Shown here piece by piece: positions 41,239 through 48,110 of a stretch of 53,900 bases of DNA. Below the pieces are notes generated by a model, which saw only the letters and a program-made list of their open reading frames with translations, ran no database searches and was not told the origin of the DNA. The stretch's first letter is position 1. Every line of letters begins with the position of its first letter. Origin of the DNA: Phenylobacterium sp. (GTDB lineage Bacteria > Pseudomonadota > Alphaproteobacteria > Caulobacterales > Caulobacteraceae); the NCBI GenBank assembly GCA_020402585.1, contig JADBZH010000016.1, forward strand, positions 1 to 53,900, given 5' to 3'. The position numbers and the translations under genes were made by a program.

Positions 41239-42683
41239 TAGTCCTCCAGGACGGGCGCCTTCATCTCGGCCTCGAAGGTCTCGTAGGACCAGGGGTAGGT
41301 GGCGACATTGCCATGGGCGTCAAAGTACCAGCTGCGGCAGCCCGAGGCCCAGATGGACCCGGCCAGCTTGTCCTTCAGCGCCTGGGTCCAGGCCTGGGTG
41401 GGTTCCTCCCGGGGCGTGATCTCCCGGGCCCGGCCCGCCAGCAACAGGTCCACGAGCTGGAGCACATAATCCAGCTGGCGCTCGGCCGTCATCAGGAAGG
41501 AGAAGTTGCCGAGGGGGCTGTTGGGTCCGCCCAGCATGAACCAGTTGGGCAGGTCGGGAACCGTGACCCCGCGATAGGTGACATTGCCCTTCGCCCAGGT
41601 CTCGGAGAGCGGTCGCCCGCTGCGTCCGGTGATGTGCATGTCGCCGAAGGGGTGATGGGCGTCAAAGCCCGTGGCCAGGACCAGGATGTCCAGTTCATGG
41701 AGCCGCCCGTCCGCCGTCCGCACCCCGCCGGCCTCGATCCGGGAAATGCCGTCGGTGACCAGCTCGGCGTCAGGTCTCTGGATGGCCGGATAGAACAGGC
41801 TGGAGACGATCAGTCGCTTGCAGCCCATCCGGTAGTCGGGGGTCAGCCGGGCCCGAAGCTCCGGGTCGGCCACGGTGTTCAGGTTGTCCAGGCAGGCCTG
41901 GGCCATCCGGGCGTAGACATCCGGGGCCTCGCCCGCCACCGCCGCGCAGAAGGCGCCGTTGAAGGCCTGGGCGAGGTGGGCGTACTGGTCCGCCAGCAGG
42001 GCCGGGTCGGCCCGATAGGCGGCGCGCTTCTCTTCGGCGATCGGCAGGTTGGGCTCAGGCAGGATCCACTGCGGGGTGCGCTGGAAGAGGCTGACCTTCG
42101 CCGCCCGATCGACGATGGCGGGAACCACCTGGATGGCTGTGGATCCGGTGCCGATCACGCCGATCCGCTTCCCCTCCAGGGGGATGGAGTGATCCCAGCG
42201 CGCCGTGTGGAAGGCCGCGCCCGCGAAATCTCCAAGGCCCTCGATGTCCGGCAGGGCGGGATGGTGCAGGATCCCCACCGCCGTGATGACGGCGTCGAAA
42301 CGGCCCTGTGGCCCCTGTGTGGTGAGAATCTCCCAGGCGCCATCCTTCCAGGCGGCCGACAGGACCTCGCTGTTGAACTGGACCCGGGCCTCGACCCCGT
42401 AATCCGCCGCCACCTTGCGCATGTAGGCCTGGATCTCGGGCCCCGGGGAGTACTTGTGGCTCCAGTCCGGATTGGGAGCGAAGGAGAAGCGATAGAGGTG
42501 GGAGGGCACATCGCAGGTGATCCCGGGATAGGTGTTATCCCGCCAGGTCCCGCCCGGCTCTCCGGCCTTTTCGAAGATCACCAGGTCGCTCACGCCGCGC
42601 TCGCGCAGCCGGATCGCCGTGGCGATGCCTCCCGCGCCCGCGCCGATCACTGCGATCCTTAGTCCCCGTCGGGTCCCGGCCAT
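41223..42683 (-). CDS. Baeyer-Villiger-type flavin monooxygenase
   Basis: A 486-residue FAD/NADPH enzyme. The FAD motif is Gly14-Ala-Gly-Ala-Gly-Gly19, the NADPH motif is 'GVIGTGSTAIQ' (about 175-185), and the fingerprint 'FAGAAFHTARWDHS' (about 155-168) matches Phe-x-Gly-x3-His-x3-Trp with Asp in place of the common Pro. 'LATGF' occurs near residue 345. It inserts oxygen next to a ketone in catabolism of ketones or steroids. The ATG at 42683 has an AGGAGG site; upstream frames are spurious. Confidence 0.92.
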   Translation of the reverse strand: MAGTRRGLRIAVIGAGAGGIATAIRLRERGVSDLVIFEKAGEPGGTWRDNTYPGITCDVPSHLYRFSFAPNPDWSHKYSPGPEIQAYMRKVAADYGVEARVQFNSEVLSAAWKDGAWEILTTQGPQGRFDAVITAVGILHHPALPDIEGLGDFAGAAFHTARWDHSIPLEGKRIGVIGTGSTAIQVVPAIVDRAAKVSLFQRTPQWILPEPNLPIAEEKRAAYRADPALLADQYAHLAQAFNGAFCAAVAGEAPDVYARMAQACLDNLNTVADPELRARLTPDYRMGCKRLIVSSLFYPAIQRPDAELVTDGISRIEAGGVRTADGRLHELDILVLATGFDAHHPFGDMHITGRSGRPLSETWAKGNVTYRGVTVPDLPNWFMLGGPNSPLGNFSFLMTAERQLDYVLQLVDLLLAGRAREITPREEPTQAWTQALKDKLAGSIWASGCRSWYFDAHGNVATYPWSYETFEAEMKAPVLEDYALSA

Positions 42684-42973
42684 GGAGGTCCTCCTGCTGA
42701 AGCCGGATTGTCCTACACTCGCGGCCCGGGTGGAAGGCCCCGGGATCCGTGACGCCGTCGGCGCCTGCGCCGATTTTTTCGGCACGCCCCTTGCGCCCCA
42801 AGGCCGGGTCTCCCACTTCGTAGTGGCGGCCCGGGCCCCTCTGGCGCTTCCAGCGAAGCGCGATGTCGGACCGCATCGGGTGCGCTCGATGCCGGGTCCG
42901 GGGCCTTCCCTTCCCCCCCCAAAGCCAACCGGGTCCGGCGTCGGGCGCTCCCAAGCCACAGAGGAGCCCCGAC
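42684..42973. other. 290-bp divergent intergenic region
   Basis: No gene is visible between the monooxygenase and the TerB-like gene. A small hairpin GCCGA-TTTTT-TCGGC lies at 42769-42783, immediately preceded by a GC palindrome near 42761-42772. A GAGGAG ribosome site precedes the TerB-like ATG. I could not identify a convincing promoter. Confidence 0.5.
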
Positions 42974-43453
42974 ATGAGCCTTTCCGCCTTCAGCCAGACC
43001 CCCCGAAGACCGGGCGTCGCGGTCGAGTTCCAGGACGCCTGGACCCCCGGCGACCTCGTCCAGTTCGAAGCCCTGGTCAGTGCCTGCGCCCTCGTCGCCC
43101 AGTCCGACGGCTGGGTGACGCCGGAGGAGACCCGCCGGGTCGCCGAACGCATGCGCACCCTGCCGGCCCTGGATGTCTTCGGCGTCGAGGATGTCATCGA
43201 GGCCTTCGAGGCCCGGATCGCCGATTTCAACCGCGACCCCGACATGGCGCACGCCGTCGCCGAGGCCTCGATCCGCCGGCTGCGCGAGAAGCCCGCCGCG
43301 GCTCGCGCCGTGGCCGCCGCCGCCTGCGCCGTCGCCTCGGCGGACGGCGGGTTTGACGCCGAGGAAAGGCAGACTATAATGAGGTTGTGCGCAATCCTGA
43401 TCCTGTCCCCTCAGGATCTGGATCTGGTGGCGCCCCGCAGGAGGCGGACATGA
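42974..43453 (+). CDS. TerB-like tellurite resistance domain protein
   Basis: A 159-residue all-helical cytosolic protein. 'ALVSACALVAQSDGWVTPEETRRVAERM' in pieces (about residues 33-60) and 'VAAAACAVASADGGFDAEERQTI' (about 118-140) are the two acidic Asp-Gly repeats of the TerB fold that may bind metal. The specific role is unknown. The ATG at 42974 has GAGGAG 7 nt upstream. Its stop overlaps a 61-codon gene by 4 bp. Confidence 0.85.
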   Translation: MSLSAFSQTPRRPGVAVEFQDAWTPGDLVQFEALVSACALVAQSDGWVTPEETRRVAERMRTLPALDVFGVEDVIEAFEARIADFNRDPDMAHAVAEASIRRLREKPAAARAVAAAACAVASADGGFDAEERQTIMRLCAILILSPQDLDLVAPRRRRT

Positions 43454-43635
43454 GAGTTCAGCCAGCTGATCCCATGGCCTGGATGTACGTCCAGCCGATG
43501 ACCGTCCAGCCGGTCTCCGGCGCGGAGACCGTAGCCCCCATCAAGCCTGCCGAACCTTCATCCGAGTCCGGGATGCGTCCCGACGACGACCGCCGCCCCC
43601 GGGATCCCGAGCGCCGGATCGACCTCAAGGTCTGA
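43450..43635 (+). CDS. Small protein coupled to the TerB-like gene
   Basis: A 61-residue Pro- and Asp/Arg-rich peptide beginning at the ATG at 43450, overlapping the TerB-like stop (ATGA). It contains 'MAWMYVQPMTVQPV' and ends in the charged 'RDPERRIDLKV'. There is no membrane segment or signal peptide. I recognise no family; the coupling and the good codon usage argue that it is real. Confidence 0.6.
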   Translation: MRVQPADPMAWMYVQPMTVQPVSGAETVAPIKPAEPSSESGMRPDDDRRPRDPERRIDLKV

Positions 43636-43778
43636 TCATCCCCTGACGCCCACGACCTTCGGGCGGGCGGTTCCTCCGTGTCTCTGATCCACTGGGCGCG
43701 ATGTCCGGGGACTCGCCGGCGCCTGTGTTTGGCGCCATCATCCGGCGAGGGCCTTGGGTCCCGCCTTGGGGAGCAAGC

Positions 43779-44378
43779 ATGGCGTTTTCCCGGATACTGG
43801 TCTCCGCCTTGCTGGCGCTCTGCCTGGCCGGCCCAGCCTGGGGGGATGGCGCCATTGTCCGGATCCTGACCGCCCAGGACGGAGACCGGCTGGCCCGGCT
43901 CGACGCCACCCGCGCCGCCGCCCTGGCCGAGGCCCGGACCCGCGGCGCCCCAGGCGACCTGGCCTTGCTCGAAAGGGTCATCTCGGGGCGCCTGATCTCT
44001 GTCCGGGAGTCAGACCTGACGGGCGAGTGGCGCTGCCGGACCCTCAAGCTGGGCAAGGCGGCCGGTCTCGTCGTCTATGGCTGGTTCCGGTGCCGCATCG
44101 TAGATGACGGCGCCGGGTGGCGGCTGGACAAGCTTACCGGATCCCAGAGAGTCAGCGGTCGCTTCTACGATGATGGCGAGACCCGGATGACCTTCGTCGG
44201 AGCCCTGTCCTTCGGCGACGAACCTCGCGCCGCCTACGGTCAGCCGGGCGCCCGAAACCAGGCGGGGGTCGCTGTCCGCCCAGGCCGGGATCGCCTCCGG
44301 CTGGAGTTTCCCGAGCCGGAATTCGAGTCCGCCTTCGACATCTTGGACCTGGAGCGGGTGAAGCCCGCCCGGAAATGA
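43779..44378 (+). CDS. DUF4893 periplasmic protein
   Basis: A 199-residue protein with a signal peptide (1-22, 'ALLALCLAGPAWG'). The DUF4893 blocks 'LTGEWRCRTLKLGKAAGLVVYGWFRCRI' in pieces (about 85-112), 'KLTGSQRVSGRFYDDGETRM' in pieces and 'FESAFDILDLERV' near the end are clear. The two Cys residues in the first block may pair. The function is unknown. I chose ATG 43779 (GGGGAG six nt before) because it gives a proper signal peptide. Confidence 0.87.
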   Translation: MAFSRILVSALLALCLAGPAWGDGAIVRILTAQDGDRLARLDATRAAALAEARTRGAPGDLALLERVISGRLISVRESDLTGEWRCRTLKLGKAAGLVVYGWFRCRIVDDGAGWRLDKLTGSQRVSGRFYDDGETRMTFVGALSFGDEPRAAYGQPGARNQAGVAVRPGRDRLRLEFPEPEFESAFDILDLERVKPARK

Positions 44379-44391
44379 AAGGGAGCCGACT

Positions 44392-45285
44392 GTGCCTGAA
44401 CTTGCCCACTTTCCCGCCGACGCAGATCCCGACCAGATCCAGGAACGCCTCCTCGCTGACGGCGCCGTCATCCTGGACGCCGTCCTGACCCCGGGTGAGG
44501 CGGACGCCGTCCGCGCCGAACTCGATCCCTGGGTCCAGGCCACGGCGCCGGGCCGCGACGGCTTCACCGGCTTCAGGACCACCCGGACCGGCGCCCTGGC
44601 CGCCCGGTCCCCGCTCTGCCGGGACCTGATCCGGGATCCTCGGGTGCTCGCCCAATGCGACCGCATCCTGCTGCCCGTCTGCGAGCGTTACCAGCTCCAT
44701 CTCGGCCAGGTGATCCGCATCATGCCGGGCGAGAAGGCCCAGAGCCTTCACAAGGACCGCTGGGCCTGGGGAACCCATCTCCGGGACGTAGAGCCCCAGC
44801 TCAACACCATCTGGGCGCTGACGGATTTTACCCGGGACAATGGCGCCACCCAGGTCGTTCCGGGCTCTACCGGCTGGCCGGATGACCGGCGCGCCGATCC
44901 CTCGGAGGTCACACAGGCCGTCATGGAGCGGGGCTCGGTCCTGGTCTACACCGGGAGCGTGGTCCACGGCGGAGGGGCCAACCGGTCTGACGGCGACCGC
45001 GTGGGGCTGAACATCACCTACGCCCTGGGTTGGCTGCGGCAGGAAGAGAACCAGTACCTGGCCTGCCCGCCTGAGGTCGCCCGGACCTTCGATCCCGTCC
45101 TGCAGGACCTCCTAGGCTACGCCATGGGGTCCTACGCCCTGGGCTATTACTCCCCGCCGACGGCGCCGGGCGCCGACCCCGAGGTGGTGCCGCCCAACTA
45201 CGCCCTCGGGCGCCGGTCATCGGGCTCGGCCCTCGGCTCGGCCGAGGATCGCGCCGCCCTCAGCGAGAATGTGGCTCGGGGCTAG
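44392..45285 (+). CDS. Phytanoyl-CoA dioxygenase (PhyH) family protein
   Basis: A 297-residue iron/2-oxoglutarate oxygenase beginning with GTG at 44392. The metal triad is His120-x-Asp122 ('SLHKDRW') and His192 ('SVVHGGGANRS'), with an Arg a few residues on for 2-oxoglutarate. The substrate may be a fatty acid, ectoine-like compound or other lipid. It lies 13 bp after the DUF4893 gene. Its last 26 bp overlap the end of a convergent membrane-protein gene. Confidence 0.9.
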   Translation: MPELAHFPADADPDQIQERLLADGAVILDAVLTPGEADAVRAELDPWVQATAPGRDGFTGFRTTRTGALAARSPLCRDLIRDPRVLAQCDRILLPVCERYQLHLGQVIRIMPGEKAQSLHKDRWAWGTHLRDVEPQLNTIWALTDFTRDNGATQVVPGSTGWPDDRRADPSEVTQAVMERGSVLVYTGSVVHGGGANRSDGDRVGLNITYALGWLRQEENQYLACPPEVARTFDPVLQDLLGYAMGSYALGYYSPPTAPGADPEVVPPNYALGRRSSGSALGSAEDRAALSENVARG

Positions 45286-45712
45286 GCCGCGGCCGCAGGG
45301 ACAGCACCAGGAACAGGCCGCCCAGGACCACCGCCGCGACGCTTCCATAGTGCTGCGGCGGATGATGGCCCGAGGCGGGCGGTGACAGCACCCAGCCGTG
45401 AAGGGCCATCAAGCCGCGCTCGACCATCCCCAGGACCAGGAAGAGAGAGGTCAGGCTGCGATAGCGCAGGGCGACCGCCAGAAGCGCCAGGCCGAAGGCG
45501 AGCTGAGTCGCTCCCTGCCATCTGAAGACGCTGATCACCAGGTCTTGCCGGTCGTCCATGTCCAGCCCGGCGATCACCCCCGCCCCGCCGTCGGGCAGGA
45601 AGCTGTGGATCAGGGCGGGGACAAGAGAGAGGACCGCTGCGAGGAGAAGGAACAGGGGCGCCGCCGGGTGGCCACGGTATTCGGCGTTCGTCGATGGCGG
45701 CAGGAGAGGCAT
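45260..45712 (-). CDS. Four-helix membrane protein of unknown function
   Basis: A 150-residue protein with about four membrane segments (residues 18-38, 62-82, 88-105, 122-140) and conserved-looking 'FRWQGATQLAFGLALLAVALRYR' in pieces. I cannot name its family. It lies 27 bp downstream of the ABC permease on the same strand and may be co-transcribed. Its end overlaps the end of the PhyH gene. Confidence 0.7.
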   Translation of the reverse strand: MPLLPPSTNAEYRGHPAAPLFLLLAAVLSLVPALIHSFLPDGGAGVIAGLDMDDRQDLVISVFRWQGATQLAFGLALLAVALRYRSLTSLFLVLGMVERGLMALHGWVLSPPASGHHPPQHYGSVAAVVLGGLFLVLSLRPRPSPEPHSR

Positions 45713-45739
45713 GGAGAAGACTTTCCGGAAGGCCGGGGG

Positions 45740-47041
45740 TCAGGCCTTTCGGCCGAGGGTGTGTCGCAGGATGGCCAAAAGACGGGGCGGCCCCTGCGTC
45801 AGGGCGCCGGTCCGGTAGGCCTGAACGCCGATCCAGATTGCGCCGGCCGTCGTCGCGGCCATGAGCGCCAGCCCCGTCGCCACCTCCCAGGCGGGTGCGC
45901 CGTCGGCGATCCTCAGGAGCATCAGGAAGGGCGTGAAGGGCGGGAAGAGGGCGGCGGCCCGGATGACGGGCGAGTCGGGCGCCTGAAGGGCGGAGACCAC
46001 GAGGATCAGCGGGACGAGCATCAAGAGGCTCAGGGGCGTGGCGAGGCTCTGGGCCTCCCGGGGCGTCTCGCAGAAGGCCGCGAGTCCTGCGAAGATCGAT
46101 CCGTAGAGCAGGAAGCCGAAAACCAGGAAGAGGGTCGCCCAGCCCAGGAGGCCGTTGTTGAAGATCGCCCCGGCCGCCTCCCGGATCAGGCCGGCCGGCA
46201 GCTGGCCCGCCGCCAGGACTCCCACGCCCGCCAGCACGCCCAGGACGGTCAGGAACAGGCAAAGGACACCGAGGACCTTGCCGAGCAGGAGTTCCGCCGG
46301 GTGCGCCGAGGTCACCAGGACCTCGATGACCCGGCTGGACTTCTCCTCGACGACGCTGGTCAGGATCATTCCCGAGCCAGCCAGGATCAGGGTGACCAGG
46401 AGATAGCTGACCCCGAGGGCGGCGAGTTGCGGCAACCGGTCTGTTAGGGTCACCCTCCCGGTCCGGGACTCCGGCGAGTAGGTCTGGACGTCGATCCCCG
46501 CCTCGAACACCTGCCGGATGTCCGCCTCGGAAAGGCCTAGGGCCGTCATGCGCCGGTCGCGGGACCACTCCGAAAGGTCGTCCTCCAGGGATCCGGAAAG
46601 GTCGATCAGTCGGGCCCTCGGCGTCCAGAGCCTGGCCTCGACGGCGTCGGCTCCGCCCGCCAGCACGAGGATGATCGGCGGGTTCGCATCAGGATCCTGC
46701 TCCCGATAGAAGGCCTGTATGCGCTCTGCGGCCTCCTGCGGCGTCCGGACGCCGACCAGCCCCGGCGGCGGCGGCGCCAGGACCGCCGCCTGTTCCTGCG
46801 GGAGATTCCGGGTCCGGCCCTCCCGGATCTTCGCTTCCAGGTACCGCCCGGGCCCCTCCGCCCCGATCCCGGTGAGGTCCAGGATGGCCACCTTGGGCGC
46901 CGGCGTATGGCGGGACAGGAGGCTGGGCAGGACGGCGGTCACGCCGAGGACCAGCGGCAGGGTCACAAGGGCGATGAAGAAGCCCGGCGTCAGCAGGTAG
47001 GCGAGGTACTCCCGCCTCAGGATGAGCAGGAGACGTCTCAT
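45740..47041 (-). CDS. ABC-2/NatB-type ABC transporter permease
   Basis: A 433-residue membrane protein. One N-terminal helix (about 18-40) is followed by a large extracytoplasmic domain (40-205) and then five or six helices from residue 210. 'VVEEKSSRVIEVLVTSAHPAELLLGKVLG' in pieces (about 235-262) is the NatB/ABC2_membrane_3 signature. Its ATP-binding partner overlaps it by 4 bp. Homologues export sodium or other small solutes; the cargo here is not known. Confidence 0.9.
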   Translation of the reverse strand: MRRLLLILRREYLAYLLTPGFFIALVTLPLVLGVTAVLPSLLSRHTPAPKVAILDLTGIGAEGPGRYLEAKIREGRTRNLPQEQAAVLAPPPPGLVGVRTPQEAAERIQAFYREQDPDANPPIILVLAGGADAVEARLWTPRARLIDLSGSLEDDLSEWSRDRRMTALGLSEADIRQVFEAGIDVQTYSPESRTGRVTLTDRLPQLAALGVSYLLVTLILAGSGMILTSVVEEKSSRVIEVLVTSAHPAELLLGKVLGVLCLFLTVLGVLAGVGVLAAGQLPAGLIREAAGAIFNNGLLGWATLFLVFGFLLYGSIFAGLAAFCETPREAQSLATPLSLLMLVPLILVVSALQAPDSPVIRAAALFPPFTPFLMLLRIADGAPAWEVATGLALMAATTAGAIWIGVQAYRTGALTQGPPRLLAILRHTLGRKA

Positions 47042-47991
47042 GCGCCGGCAACCTCAGGAAGGCGCGGGCCGGAGCCGGTCAGCAGCAGGAAGGCCTCATG
47101 CAGGCCGGGTTCCCGGGATTCAAACCGCCGTACGCCGAGGCCCGCCCTGAAGGCGGCCGAGAGGGTCTCGTGCGCCTCGGCGCCCGGGGCCAGTTCGACC
47201 TCCAGGCGAAGATCTCCCTCTTTCGCCGCCGACCCTGCGGCATTGACCGCGACCACGCCCGGCAGGCTGCGGATGTCGGTGATCTCCAGCCCGCCTTCCA
47301 GCACCAGCCGCCCGGGCGCCCGGCTTCGGGCCTCCTGGACGGTTCCGTCGAAGACCTTGCGACCGCCAGCCAGCAGCAGGACCCGGTCGCAGAGACGCTC
47401 GGCGTGGGACATCACATGGGTCGAAAAGACAATGGTCGCGCCCTTGCCGGACCGCTCGCGGATCAGCGCCTCAAGGCCTTGCTGGTGCGTAGGGTCGAGG
47501 CCCGAGAACGGCTCGTCCAGGATGATCAGCTCCGGGTCGTGGATCAGGGTGCAGACCAGTGCAGCCTGCTGCGCCATGCCCTTCGACAATCGCCGGATCT
47601 GGGTGTTCGCGGCGTAGCCGAGGCCGAGCTGCTCCAGCATGGTCCTGGCCTTGCGCCGGGCGACGGCCGGAGCGACGCCCTTCAGGCCCCCGAGGAAGGC
47701 CGCCGCCTGCAGAGGGGTCATGCGGGGGTGCAGTCCGCGCTCCTCGGGCAGAAAGCCGATCCGGTCGCGAACCCGGCGTCCGTCGCTCGCGCCCAGGACG
47801 GACATCCGGCCTGAAGTCGGGGCCACAAGGCCCAGGATCATCCGCAGGGTCGTGGTCTTTCCGGCGCCGTTCGGGCCCAGGAAACCGAAGACGGCCCCGG
47901 GCTCCACCCGGAAGCTCAGGGCCTCGACAACGGCCCGGTCCCCGAACGTCCGGGTCAGCTCGTCCAGCTCCAGTGCGGCAACGCCGGTCAT
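47038..47991 (-). CDS. NatA-type ABC transporter ATP-binding protein
   Basis: A 317-residue ATPase with Walker A 'GPNGAGKTT' (about 38-46), a degenerate signature 'LSKGMAQQ' in place of LSGGQ, Walker B 'LIILDEPFSGLDP' and the switch His in 'IVFSTHVMSHAE'. A C-terminal DUF4162-like region runs from about residue 220. The ATG at 47991 has AAGGA eight nt upstream. It is divergent from glnD and forms an operon with the permease. Confidence 0.93.
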   Translation of the reverse strand: MTGVAALELDELTRTFGDRAVVEALSFRVEPGAVFGFLGPNGAGKTTTLRMILGLVAPTSGRMSVLGASDGRRVRDRIGFLPEERGLHPRMTPLQAAAFLGGLKGVAPAVARRKARTMLEQLGLGYAANTQIRRLSKGMAQQAALVCTLIHDPELIILDEPFSGLDPTHQQGLEALIRERSGKGATIVFSTHVMSHAERLCDRVLLLAGGRKVFDGTVQEARSRAPGRLVLEGGLEITDIRSLPGVVAVNAAGSAAKEGDLRLEVELAPGAEAHETLSAAFRAGLGVRRFESREPGLHEAFLLLTGSGPRLPEVAGA

Positions 47992-48072
47992 TCATGGGGT
48001 CCTTCGCCGCCTGAGGGGATCATGCACCAGCTCGCCCGCCCCGCCAATTGCGACCCGTCTCGCTGCACCGGC

Positions 48073-48102
48073 CTGACGCAGACGGAGAAAAGCGGCTATA
48101 TC
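48073..48102 (+). promoter_or_regulatory. Candidate sigma-73-type promoter giving a leaderless glnD transcript
   Basis: CTGACGC (48073-48079; one mismatch to TTGACGS), 15 nt, then GCTATATC (48095-48102), an exact match to the Caulobacter -10 GCTANAWC. Only 8 nt separate it from the glnD ATG at 48111, and no ribosome site is visible, so the mRNA is probably leaderless. Confidence 0.6.
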
Positions 48103-48110
48103 TGGTTCCG

